The notes under the pieces: model-generated
What the model saw: the letters and a program-made list of their open reading frames with translations, nothing else
Told to the model about the DNA's origin: nothing
The model's database searches: none
Position numbers and translations under genes: made by a program
Assembly: GCA_040880405.1 (NCBI GenBank)
Contig: JBBDIM010000042.1
Span: forward strand, 62,001 to 126,000
DNA from: JBBDIM01 sp040880405
Lineage (GTDB): Bacteria > Planctomycetota > Planctomycetia > Pirellulales > Pirellulaceae
DNA: 64,000 bases
Reading direction: 5' to 3'
Part shown: positions 35,659 to 43,628 of the stretch, piece by piece
Layout of the letters: every line of letters begins with the position of its first letter
Numbering within the stretch: the stretch's first letter is position 1

Positions 35659-37072
35659 CACCGGTCTCCTGGTCGGAGGTTCGACCGGTGTTGCGGCCGT
35701 CAAGCTTAAGCCGATGGGTCGGCTCCGGCTCGGTCAAGTAGCCCCAATCGAGCGCTTCGTCCTGGCGATATTCTTTGCCCAAGGTCGCGGCGATCTTGGC
35801 TTTGGCCAATTCATAGCCGAGATAGAACGCGTGCGAAGGGCTCATGTTGGTTGGCTCGGTCGCCATCAGTTTGTCGAACAGGAGAAATGGGTCGGCATCC
35901 TCAAGATGGAGATTCGCGCTGATCAAGTGGAGCGTTCCCAAGGTTGAAAACATCCGGTAGTTCGAATCTTTGATACTGCCGGCGAGCGCCTCAATCTCCT
36001 CTAGGGAAGGCATCACCGGCCGGGCGTCCCGCAAGGTGACCAGTCTGGGTTCCAAGCGTTTGGGCAAGGTTTGCTTAGTCACGGCGTAGTGAACCAACCG
36101 CCGGGCCAGGTCGCATTCCTTGACACTTGTCTGGGCCCAAGAGATGACCTGAGTCGTCAGCACGCTGCGAATTCCCAGTTCCTGGCAAAACCCTAACAAC
36201 AAAACATTCACTCCGGCGGAATCGACATCGGTCAGCTCGGTCAAGTTCCCGATCCCCATCATCATTTCCGCTTCCGGATAACGCCGCCGGATCTCGGAGT
36301 AGCGCACCAAGCTCTCGGCAAACCCAAACGCGATCGGCTCCAGGATCGGGTCGATCCGGTAGGGGACGTTGTGTTTTTCCAAGTAGGCGATCGTCTCATC
36401 AAGCTGGTCCAAACTTTTCGGATCGTCCGGGATCGCCACCACCTCACAGCCCCAGTCGGGCGCGTACTTGCGATTCTGGCTATTCACAGAAAGAACCAGC
36501 TCCGCCCCCGCACCGGTGGCCGCCGCGATCTCGACCGGGTTGAGACTATCGATCGAGACGCGAAATCCGTGCTCCCGCAGCATTCCCACGCGCTCGGCTA
36601 CGTCAAGCCAGGTTCCACCGGGATCGCACCCTACGTCAATCAACTCGGCACCTGCTGTCGCCAAAAGCCTTGCCTCGGCCAGCATCTCTTCCGGGGTGAA
36701 GCTGGGTGCGTGGTTGATTTCGGCGATGATTTGAATATCGTGCTGGCCGTAGCTCTCGTCGGGACTGCCGCATTGAAACCAATCGGGAAGCTGCCGCAAA
36801 TCCTTGGGACCCCGCTCGACCGGAACGCCCGCCACCGCCTCAATCAGCGAGAGATCGCCTCGGCAGTAGCCGGTAATCAACACCTTGGTTGTGCCTGTGG
36901 GGACTTCAATTCGCTTGGCGATCCACTCGGCCGTCATCAACGCGGCAACAGTGATGTTCAGCACTTGCACCGTGTAGGCGAACCCTGCCTTCGGCCCCAG
37001 CTCGGCCAGAATGCCTCGCAAGGAAGCTTCAGCCAGGCGCCCGGTGATGAAATGGATGTGGTCTTGCGGCAT
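35651..37072 (-). CDS. Dihydropteroate synthase-like protein (DUF6513; H4MPT biosynthesis)
   Basis: 473 residues. An N-terminal ~120-residue region (DHIHFITGRLAEASLRGILA; TTKVLITGYCRGDLSLIEA) precedes a TIM-barrel domain like dihydropteroate synthase: IIAEINHAPSFTPEEMLAEA, AGAELIDVGCDPGGTWLDVA, FRVSIDSLNPVEIAAATGAG and ELVLSVNSQNRKYA, which correspond to the pterin-binding motifs of FolP. Such proteins are found in methanogens, methylotrophs and planctomycetes with H4MPT. It is likely to couple the pterin pyrophosphate to beta-RFAP or its derivative. It is 6 bp downstream of the SDR gene and overlaps pabB. Confidence 0.85.
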   Translation of the reverse strand: MPQDHIHFITGRLAEASLRGILAELGPKAGFAYTVQVLNITVAALMTAEWIAKRIEVPTGTTKVLITGYCRGDLSLIEAVAGVPVERGPKDLRQLPDWFQCGSPDESYGQHDIQIIAEINHAPSFTPEEMLAEARLLATAGAELIDVGCDPGGTWLDVAERVGMLREHGFRVSIDSLNPVEIAAATGAGAELVLSVNSQNRKYAPDWGCEVVAIPDDPKSLDQLDETIAYLEKHNVPYRIDPILEPIAFGFAESLVRYSEIRRRYPEAEMMMGIGNLTELTDVDSAGVNVLLLGFCQELGIRSVLTTQVISWAQTSVKECDLARRLVHYAVTKQTLPKRLEPRLVTLRDARPVMPSLEEIEALAGSIKDSNYRMFSTLGTLHLISANLHLEDADPFLLFDKLMATEPTNMSPSHAFYLGYELAKAKIAATLGKEYRQDEALDWGYLTEPEPTHRLKLDGRNTGRTSDQETGDA

Positions 37073-37078
37073 TGGATG

Positions 37079-37897
37079 TTATGAGGCTGGAGACTCCGAG
37101 GCTGAAGTCACCGGCCCGCGGGCAAGCTGCGAGTGATTGAATCCGCCGTTGACCGGCAGGATCTGGCCATGAATGAACTTGGCCGCCGGCGAAGCCAAAA
37201 AGACCGCCGCCGCGGCGACATCCTCCGCGGTGCCCCATCGTCCCAACTGCGATTCGCCGGTCGCCCTCGCCTCCCAGTACTTGGAGGTCGATTCACCCCA
37301 CTTGGTTTTGATCCACCCGGGGGCGATTGCGTTCACGCGGACCTCCGGAGAGAGCGACTTGGCGAGACTCCGGGTAAAGGCCATCACGGCCCCTTTCACC
37401 GCGGTGAACATCTCGCCGCTGTCTCCCTCCATGCCGTGGTCCGCCTGATCCCAACCGAGCGTCACGATGCTTCCCCTGCCTGAGGTTTTCATTCGCTTGC
37501 CCAGATTCCGGCAGATTCGCATCGTGGCGACCAAATCGACTTCCAGCAAATGCTGAAGCTTCGTCTCGAAGTCCCACTCGGCGGCCTGACCGGTTAAGAC
37601 ATCCAACCCAGCGGCGTGGACGAAGATGTCGACCTTTCCCCGCCAAGCCCAGGCCTGCTCGCAGAATCGGTCTTGAGCCCCGGTATCGTGGAAATCGGCG
37701 ACTTGGTAGCTTGTTTCCCGGCCTAGTCTGCGGATTTCGGCGGAGGTTTGCTCGGCGTGGGCCTGTCGACTCCCGGTATGGACCAGGACCGCGGCCCCAG
37801 CCTGGGCCAACTGGAGGGCAATTGCCTTGCCGATTCCACTGCCTGACCCGGTCACCACGGCGACCGAATCAGCCAAACAAAAATGATTGGTTTGCAT
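37079..37897 (-). CDS. SDR-fold protein lacking the catalytic Ser/Tyr, first gene of the H4MPT operon
   Basis: 272 residues. The cofactor loop TGSGSGIGKAIALQLAQAGA is intact, and the C-terminal RVNAIAPGWIKTKWGE and GQILPVNGGF are normal SDR. At the active site, the usual 'NISS...YSASK' region instead reads IVTLGWDQADHGM...MFTAVKGAV. The Ser position is replaced, the Tyr is Phe, and only Lys remains. It may bind NAD(P)H without classical dehydrogenase chemistry, or use another mechanism. I chose ATG 37897 because the Rossmann fold starts eight residues later; the frame is open upstream. Given the operon, a role with a pterin intermediate is a reasonable guess. Confidence 0.75.
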   Translation of the reverse strand: MQTNHFCLADSVAVVTGSGSGIGKAIALQLAQAGAAVLVHTGSRQAHAEQTSAEIRRLGRETSYQVADFHDTGAQDRFCEQAWAWRGKVDIFVHAAGLDVLTGQAAEWDFETKLQHLLEVDLVATMRICRNLGKRMKTSGRGSIVTLGWDQADHGMEGDSGEMFTAVKGAVMAFTRSLAKSLSPEVRVNAIAPGWIKTKWGESTSKYWEARATGESQLGRWGTAEDVAAAAVFLASPAAKFIHGQILPVNGGFNHSQLARGPVTSASESPAS

Positions 37898-38065
37898 CCG
37901 CCTTGGCCACTCCGCCAAAGGTATACTTGCGGGACATTCGTTCGCGGGAAGCCGCTTCGCACAATGCGTAGGGATCGCACGTAACACGAGATAACACTTG
38001 GTGTTGTAGCCCATGAGACGACTTGTCACAAGTTGGTCTCGCCCTCTGTCCAACCCGGCCAGCCC

Positions 38066-39196
38066 ATGCTTCAAACCTTGTATCGACGCCTTTCCACCAC
38101 CGCCTTTGTGTTCCGTGGTTATAACACCACCAACTTGGGCCGCACGCCGGAACTGCTTGCGCACCCACGGTACGGGGCGGTCACTGCCCACTGGCTCACC
38201 CAGTGTGGCGAGATCGCGTCGGAGGTCTTGGGCCGTAAGATCGATTTAATCCATCGGGTCCGGAACCAGGAGGAGACCGATATCTCGACCTATGCGGACG
38301 CCGTGGCGTTGATCATCGCCGTGGAACTGGCCCACCTGGAGATTCTGCGGCAGCAGTTTCACCTCGACTTCCATAAGGCCCAATACGCCATCGGATACAG
38401 CCTAGGGGAATTGGCGGCCTTGGTCGCCGCCGGGAGTCTCTCGGTTGAAGACGCCCTAAAAATTCCGCTGGAACTAGCGGAGGACTGCGCCTCGCTTGCG
38501 CCCCACTGCACCTTGGCGGTCCTCTTTTCCCGCAAACAGCCGCTCGATGCCCAGCAGGTTCTCCACGCTTGCCAAGAGATCGGTTCGCAGACTGGCAAAT
38601 TGGTGGGGATTTCGTCGGTGTTGTCCCCTAACTCAGTGATTGTGATCGGCGAGGATGAGACTGCATCAATGCTTCACCAACTACTCAACGAGCGAACCAA
38701 GGACCGGCTCTACCTCAAGAAAAGCCCGGATCAGTGGCCACCGATGCACACGCCGATCGTGTGGAGAAAAAACATCCCGAGTCGCGCGGGCATCTTGATG
38801 AACGCGATGCAGAGCGGCCTGACCGCCCCGTCGCCCCCGGTTTTGTCAATGGTTACCGGCAAATGTTCCTACACCGACACCAACGTCCGCGAGACAATCC
38901 ACCGCTGGGTCGATCAGCCGCAGCGATTGTGGGATGTCGTCTACGAGACCCTGCGGACTGGGACCGAGACGATTGTCCATCTCGGCCCGCAGCCCAATAT
39001 CGTGCCGGCGACCTATCGCCGCTTAGCCGAAAACGTGGAAGTTCAAACCCGCGGCAGCCTGGGAACCCGAACCTTGGCCACCTTCGTGAATCGTCCCTGG
39101 GTCAAATCGCTGTTGCCGGCCCGGACCTATTTACTCAGGGCCCCGGCCATCAAGCAGGTGATTTTGGAAGACTGGCTGCTGGAACAGGAGCCGTAG
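38066..39196 (+). CDS. Malonyl-CoA:ACP transacylase-like (FabD-family) protein
   Basis: About 376 residues, longer than FabD (~310). The nucleophile elbow reads IGYSLGELAALVAAG (GHSxGE in FabD, with Tyr in place of His). A catalytic-His-like motif PPMHTPIVWR stands where FabD has AFHSPLM. CCs such as LVGISSVLSPNSVIVIGEDE fill the small ferredoxin-like subdomain. The N-terminal TAFVFRGYNTTNLGRTPELL and the C-terminal ~60 residues are unlike FabD. It may load an acyl group on a carrier protein in a special pathway. It is divergent from the H4MPT operon, sharing a 168-bp intergenic region. Start at ATG 38066 (MLQTLYRRL). Confidence 0.7.
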   Translation: MLQTLYRRLSTTAFVFRGYNTTNLGRTPELLAHPRYGAVTAHWLTQCGEIASEVLGRKIDLIHRVRNQEETDISTYADAVALIIAVELAHLEILRQQFHLDFHKAQYAIGYSLGELAALVAAGSLSVEDALKIPLELAEDCASLAPHCTLAVLFSRKQPLDAQQVLHACQEIGSQTGKLVGISSVLSPNSVIVIGEDETASMLHQLLNERTKDRLYLKKSPDQWPPMHTPIVWRKNIPSRAGILMNAMQSGLTAPSPPVLSMVTGKCSYTDTNVRETIHRWVDQPQRLWDVVYETLRTGTETIVHLGPQPNIVPATYRRLAENVEVQTRGSLGTRTLATFVNRPWVKSLLPARTYLLRAPAIKQVILEDWLLEQEP

Positions 39197-39225
39197 TGCT
39201 ACGTTGCATAGAAAATTTTGGGTGG

Positions 39226-39393
39226 CCGGGTGCCATGCCCACGCCCGTAAAGCGTGGGCATGAGACACGCGAGTTGATTTTGTCTTTTCTGGGAAGTCGG
39301 GACGCCGTCTCGGGTTCCATCAGGCGGCATTGCCATTGGAAAACAGACCCGCCAAAGCATGCCCTCGTTGGAGGGCGTGGGCATGGCACCCGG
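39226..39393. repeat. 168-bp MITE-like element with 21-bp perfect terminal inverted repeats
   Basis: The left end (39226-39246) begins CCGGGTGCCATGCCCACG and continues with CCC; the right end (39373-39393) is its exact reverse complement over 21 bases. Each end is itself inside a small hairpin, CATGCCCACG/CGTGGGCATG at 39234-39262 on the left and its relative at 39358-39385 on the right. There is no coding capacity. Partial copies occur at 40144-40187 and 43956-44030. Confidence 0.8.
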
Positions 39394-39592
39394 AACCAAG
39401 CACCAGGAACCAGGAACCAAGCTTTCATTTTGCATTTTTCATTCTCCAATACTCATTAATCATTCAAAGCGGAGCAGCGCGAGCTGCCCGGTGAAGTGCG
39501 AGAGGATGCTGCCTCTTCCAGGAACTTAGGATGCCCTCTCTGCCACTCATCAGCTTGTCCAGTAAGTGGGAGCTACCAAAACGTTCAAAGGA

Positions 39593-39655
39593 TGACCACG
39601 AATACGGGGAGAGGTTTTGTGGGTGCATTCAATTCTTGGTTGCTTTTCGTGCTAC
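39593..39655. repeat. Degenerate copy of the 39911-39997 palindromic element
   Basis: Read on +, ACCACGAATACGGGGAGAGG and the following TTCAATTCTTGGTTGC align with the reverse complement of the right half of the 39911-39997 element, with scattered differences. Confidence 0.5.
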
Positions 39656-39790
39656 TAACGATCGTTTTCTTCTCCGCCCGCGAAGATTTTTCGCGGCGAG
39701 TTTCGTAACGTCTTTGTTGCTCGCTCTTTGCGCGGAAAGGATCGCGTGAGAGAACCGCGAAGCTTGGCAGCCCAGTAGTGCGAAATGGGA

Positions 39791-39875
39791 TTGAAACGCA
39801 GAGGCGCTGAGTCCGCAGAGGGAGTCTTTCCACGCAGGTTACGTCTCTGCGATCTCCGCGCCTCCGCGTTTCAAA
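39791..39875. repeat. 85-bp imperfect palindrome (17-bp ends)
   Basis: TTGAAACGCAGAGGCGC at 39791-39807 and GCGCCTCCGCGTTTCAA at 39858-39874 are reverse complements with one mismatch. The inner DNA is also partly self-complementary, so a transcript would fold into one long hairpin. Confidence 0.65.
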
Positions 39876-39910
39876 CCTGCGATTTGAATCGCTCGAAGGA
39901 TGATTTTATC

Positions 39911-39997
39911 AACCACGAATGACACGAATCACACGAATAGCCACCCAGAATTGAAAGCACCCCAAAACGTCTTCCCGTATTCGTGTCATTCGTGGTT
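39911..39997. repeat. 87-bp palindromic repeat with 19-bp perfect ends
   Basis: AACCACGAATGACACGAAT at 39911-39929 is the exact reverse complement of 39979-39997. The start of the interior (CACACGAAT) repeats the same word. A degenerate relative lies at 39593-39655 in the opposite orientation. Confidence 0.7.
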
Positions 39998-40143
39998 AAA
40001 AAAGAGAAAGATCTAACCACGGATAAGACAGAAGGGGGCAGAGCGAATGGAATCTTCACCGGTCCACCGTAGGTGAGGGTTTGGGTTGTCCGAGCTTGGC
40101 CGCTTTGGTGGTTGATGATGAGGGTTGCCAGTAGATAATCAAC

Positions 40144-40187
40144 CCGCCAAAGCATGCCCACGTTGGAGGGCGTGGGCATGGCACCCG
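40144..40187. repeat. Half copy of the MITE-like element
   Basis: CCCGCCAAAGCATGCCCACG followed by TTGGAGGGCGTGGGCATGGC matches the right half of the 39226-39393 element with one difference. The core hairpin at 40153-40180 is the exact reverse complement of the copy at 43962-43989. Confidence 0.7.
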
Positions 40188-40235
40188 ATGACGTATCTGT
40201 TGAGTGCGCCCCGTAAACTCTGGATGGACGGACCA

Positions 40236-41129
40236 CTAATTCGCGACTGGGTCGACGCCGTCGTGCTCCCCTTTGACCCGTTCGCCCATTTGCTTTCCGT
40301 CCGGGCTGTAATGTTCCAGTAGGACATTGATCACCGACCCGATCAGGATCACCAATCCGGCCATGTACAGCCAGAGCATAAGGATAATCACCGCTCCGAT
40401 GCTGCCGTAGGTCGCGTTGTAATCGGCGAAATTCCGGGTATAAGCGGCGAAAGCGAGCGACGCGAGGATCATCAGCGTCGATCCGAAGAGACTACCCACC
40501 GTGATGAACTTGAATTTTTGCTTCACGTTCGGGGCGAAGTAGTAGATGATCGCAAAGCCCAACAGCATCCCGATGATGACAATGATCCACCGCAGGACCC
40601 CGAAGATCGTGACCATCACCTCCGGCAGGCCGAAAAACTCTCCCGCCCAAGCCTCAATGTAGCCTCCCAAAACGACGAGGGAAAACGCACCCAAAACCAG
40701 CACACCAAACAGCAGACTCAGCAACAGGGCCAAAAAACGTCCCCACAAAAAGCTCCGAGCCTCGGTTACCTTGTACGTGATATTGAGCTGCTGCATGATC
40801 GCATACATTCCGGTCGTGGCGGCCCAGATGGTTCCCAAGAGGCCAAACGATAAGAGCCCCCCTCGCCTTTGGCTGGTGACCTCCTCGACCACTCCTTCAA
40901 CCAAGCCGTACGCCTCGGGCGGCAAGGCAGTCCCCAGGACATCCATAATCGCCGAATCCAAGTCGTCGACGGGCAAGTAGGGGATCGCGGTCATCAGCAA
41001 AATCAGGGTCGGAAAGATGGCCAGCGTTAAATAAAACGCCAAGGCCGCCGCCCCGTTAAAGACATTATCACTACTAACCTGCACGTAAAGGTCCCACAGA
41101 AATTTCTTCGCCGAAACGCCGTAAATCAT
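40236..41129 (-). CDS. YihY/virulence factor BrkB family membrane protein
   Basis: 297 residues with six hydrophobic helices. Family motifs are FNGAAALAFYLTLAIFPTLI in helix 1, RRGGLLSFGLLGTIWAATTG, the ALSLLFGVLVLGAFSLVV-type region in helix 3, IIYYFAPNVKQKFKFITVGS, and the NATYGSIGAVIILMLWLYMA end with GLVILIGSVIN. The BrkB/YihY family was earlier mistaken for RNase BN; its function is unclear and may concern envelope or solute transport. It appears monocistronic, bounded by repeat-rich spacers on both sides. Confidence 0.92.
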   Translation of the reverse strand: MIYGVSAKKFLWDLYVQVSSDNVFNGAAALAFYLTLAIFPTLILLMTAIPYLPVDDLDSAIMDVLGTALPPEAYGLVEGVVEEVTSQRRGGLLSFGLLGTIWAATTGMYAIMQQLNITYKVTEARSFLWGRFLALLLSLLFGVLVLGAFSLVVLGGYIEAWAGEFFGLPEVMVTIFGVLRWIIVIIGMLLGFAIIYYFAPNVKQKFKFITVGSLFGSTLMILASLAFAAYTRNFADYNATYGSIGAVIILMLWLYMAGLVILIGSVINVLLEHYSPDGKQMGERVKGEHDGVDPVAN

Positions 41130-41287
41130 TGCAGGCTCCTACCGGGATATCACGCACCGAAGGCCATCTCAGATCGCCTCGGTGTATGCCATTGGTACCA
41201 TTGTTTAAACCGTGCCGCCCCCCGGCGAAACCTGCGCTGCCAATTTTAGCGCGGCGGTCCGATCTGTCTAGTGACCAGCTCTCACCA

Positions 41288-41361
41288 GGGGATGAGTTCA
41301 ATTACAAAGAGTCGGAGGTCCGGAAGAGATGGCCGCGGCCCCTGTAATTGTACTTATCCCC
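41288..41361. repeat. REP-like palindromic unit A (74 bp)
   Basis: It starts GGGGATGAGTTCAATTAC and ends with GTAATTGTACTTATCCCC, reverse complements with two differences, around a 38-base interior. Unit B at 41451-41524 has the same length and is its inverted copy. Confidence 0.75.
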
Positions 41362-41450
41362 GTGCCTGTTTGGCGAGTGAGCCAGACGGTACGCTTGGTT
41401 TCTGGGTGGATCTTCTAGGATTCTAAAACTGAGAATGGGGCGTTTAAGAA

Positions 41451-41524
41451 GGGGATAAGTTCAATTACGGGTACCGCGGATTAGGGTTCTAAGCCGCCGA
41501 CTCTTTGTAATTGAACTCATCCCC
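41451..41524. repeat. REP-like palindromic unit B (74 bp)
   Basis: It starts GGGGATAAGTTCAATTAC and ends GTAATTGAACTCATCCCC. Its last 28 bases (41497-41524) are the perfect reverse complement of the first 28 bases of unit A (41288-41315), so the two units form an inverted doublet 89 bp apart. Confidence 0.75.
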
Positions 41525-41540
41525 GTTCACTCCCCGCAGG

Positions 41541-43577
41541 TCAAAAGGTCCACTCCAAACCGGAATAGATTGCGGCGCTCGCGGTGTTGAATCCGGTGAT
41601 CTCTTCGTATTGCTGGTTGAAGATGTTTTCGCCCCGGTAGTACCAGCGGAGGTTATCACGTAGCCACAGGTCGCCGTAGATATCGAATACTACGTAGTCG
41701 TCCAGGACCACCGAGCCGTCTCGGGCGTCGAGTCGGCTGCCGACATAGCGCCCGGCCAAGGTCACACCACCGAGATCCCGGCCGTTGAGCCCTCCCCGAA
41801 TCCGGCGCGAGATTCCCAAGGCACCCTTATTGCGTGGCCGACGGACCAGTTGCTCTCCGGTGTCTCCATCGCGGGTATCGGTCCGCGTGTAGGATCCCCA
41901 GGCGGACCAATCGTCGGTCAGCAATACGTTGCCGGTTAGCTCCACACCATGGGCCTTAGCCTCGCCGATATTTTCCAGGATGAAATTGACCGGGTCGAAC
42001 AGGATTAAATTGTCGATGTCGTTGCGAAAGTAGGTCGCACCGAGCAGGACATTATCTCCCAGCACCGATTGATCGATCCCATATTCCCAGCCCCGGCTGG
42101 TTTCCGGTCGTAGGTCCGGATTGCCGAAGGGGAACAAGTTTTCCGCCAGGGCAGGGGCCCGGAATCCGGTTCCCAGGCTGCCACGGATTCGGGTCCCCGT
42201 TTCCTGAATCTCATAGGCCGCGGTGGTCCGGTAGGTGGAGTAGTTGCCCGCTTGGCTGTTGTCGTCCCAGCGGACCCCGGCGGTCAGGTGCAACCGCTCA
42301 AATAGCGTTAGCTGATCCTGGATAAACAGGCCGGTCTGATTCTGAGTGGCGTAATCCGCCGGGCCCGGGGCGTAAAAGGCGTCGGCCTCTTCGTTCCAAT
42401 GCTCCGTTCCGAATGTCATGACGTGATTCTCGGCCAGCATCGCGTTGGCCTGATAGGTCATCCGGCGAGTCGCTCCCTCGAACGTGCTGGGGAAGATTTC
42501 GTCGGTGTCTTCCCGGTTGTAATTGACGTAGTCGAAGGCCAATTCATGCACGAGATAGCCATCGAGCGAATTCGCCCGCAGCATCACGCGGTTGAAAAAG
42601 CTATCGGTTAGGTTCAACCGATTCGGATTGTCGGTCGGCGGTTGGCCAAGCGAGAACGAGGCATCGTCCACTTCGGCACGAGCGTCGAGATAGCGGAACC
42701 GATAAACCACCTCCAGGTCGTCGGTAATCCGCGCCCCAAAGTTGCCGGTCACGGTCCCCAGATCGTAGCCATCCTTTTCCGGGCCGACCGCGGCGGCGGA
42801 AAATCCCTCGGTTTGGAGCCAGCTCCCGGCGACCGAATAGTCCACCAGGTCGTTCCCACCGGAGACCCGGATGGCCTCGCGATGCGTTCCGTAGGCACCA
42901 CCCTCCGCCTGAACACTCCCACCTAACGGACCTTCGCCCCGCTTGGTAATGATGTTGATCACGCCGCCAATCGCCTCAGAGCCATACAGCAGACTTTGCG
43001 GCCCTTGCAGCACTTCAATCCGCTCGACGTTATCGAGCGCGAAGTTGGCCGCGTCAAAACCTCGGCTGGGGCCACTCGGGTCGTTGATCGGAATGCCGTC
43101 GACCATCACCTTGGTGTGCTGCGAATTGGCACCCCGCAGGAAGATCGACTGTTGCCCTCCAGGCGGTCCGGCGGCCACGACATCCACCCCCGGGACCTGC
43201 CGCAGCAGGTCGGACATATTTCGGGCACCGCTCTCGCGGATTTCCTGAGGGCCGATCACCCGCACAGTGCCGCCAAACCGACGGGCGGGTTGGGGCGTGG
43301 CGGTTGGTGTGACCAGTTCGGTCGTGTCGAACGGGGTGGTGTCGGTCCCTTCCCCTTCATCAGGATCACCGGTGACGATGATCGGTGGTAGCGTCGGCTC
43401 CAGGTCTTCCTGATCTTCTGTCGGCGGAGGTTCCTGTTGGAGCGATGTGCGAGTGGGCTCGGACGACGGAATCGTCGAGGTGGGTGGCTGGGCCTGGGCT
43501 GCGAGCGGCAGTCCTAGGATCGCCACCACGAGGGCCAGCCGGTGGATTGGCTGACCAAAGGTCATGGTGCGTTTCAC
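41541..43577 (-). CDS. btuB: TonB-dependent outer-membrane vitamin B12 receptor (BtuB-like)
   Basis: About 678 residues. A signal peptide (HRLALVVAILGLPLAAQA) is followed by a Pro/Thr-rich linker with PPIIVTGD as a TonB-box-like region. The plug domain has RQVPGVDVVAAGPPGGQQSI, FLRGANSQHTKVMVDGIPIN and VERIEVLQGPQSLLYGSEAI. The 22-strand barrel ends in Phe (SGLEWTF). I chose GTG 43577 because GGAAAGAG lies five bases before it and yields MKRTMTFGQ; ATGs at 43565 and 43592 are alternatives. The cobalamin riboswitch directly upstream identifies the substrate as cobalamin or a related corrinoid. Confidence 0.92.
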   Translation of the reverse strand: MKRTMTFGQPIHRLALVVAILGLPLAAQAQPPTSTIPSSEPTRTSLQQEPPPTEDQEDLEPTLPPIIVTGDPDEGEGTDTTPFDTTELVTPTATPQPARRFGGTVRVIGPQEIRESGARNMSDLLRQVPGVDVVAAGPPGGQQSIFLRGANSQHTKVMVDGIPINDPSGPSRGFDAANFALDNVERIEVLQGPQSLLYGSEAIGGVINIITKRGEGPLGGSVQAEGGAYGTHREAIRVSGGNDLVDYSVAGSWLQTEGFSAAAVGPEKDGYDLGTVTGNFGARITDDLEVVYRFRYLDARAEVDDASFSLGQPPTDNPNRLNLTDSFFNRVMLRANSLDGYLVHELAFDYVNYNREDTDEIFPSTFEGATRRMTYQANAMLAENHVMTFGTEHWNEEADAFYAPGPADYATQNQTGLFIQDQLTLFERLHLTAGVRWDDNSQAGNYSTYRTTAAYEIQETGTRIRGSLGTGFRAPALAENLFPFGNPDLRPETSRGWEYGIDQSVLGDNVLLGATYFRNDIDNLILFDPVNFILENIGEAKAHGVELTGNVLLTDDWSAWGSYTRTDTRDGDTGEQLVRRPRNKGALGISRRIRGGLNGRDLGGVTLAGRYVGSRLDARDGSVVLDDYVVFDIYGDLWLRDNLRWYYRGENIFNQQYEEITGFNTASAAIYSGLEWTF

Positions 43578-43628
43578 GATGTCTCTTTCCATCCCTCGTG
43601 GAAATGTACGAATAGTTACCAGTTCCCG

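Larger units (their letters stand above)
39197..40235. other. 1.04-kb gene-free repeat nest
   Basis: No credible gene is present: short open frames here run across palindromes and lack protein-like composition. The stretch contains a MITE-like element, a half copy of it, and two other long palindromes, listed separately. It separates the FabD-like gene from the YihY/BrkB gene, whose 3' ends both point into it. Confidence 0.75.
41130..41540. other. 411-bp intergenic region with a doublet of 74-bp palindromes
   Basis: This lies between the YihY/BrkB start and the btuB-like stop on the minus strand. No gene is seen. It contains two related palindromic units at 41288-41361 and 41451-41524. Confidence 0.6.

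Noticed and set aside
39496..40235. Short open frames in the repeat nest
   Set aside because: They run through palindromes, lack ribosome binding sites and have no protein-like pattern.
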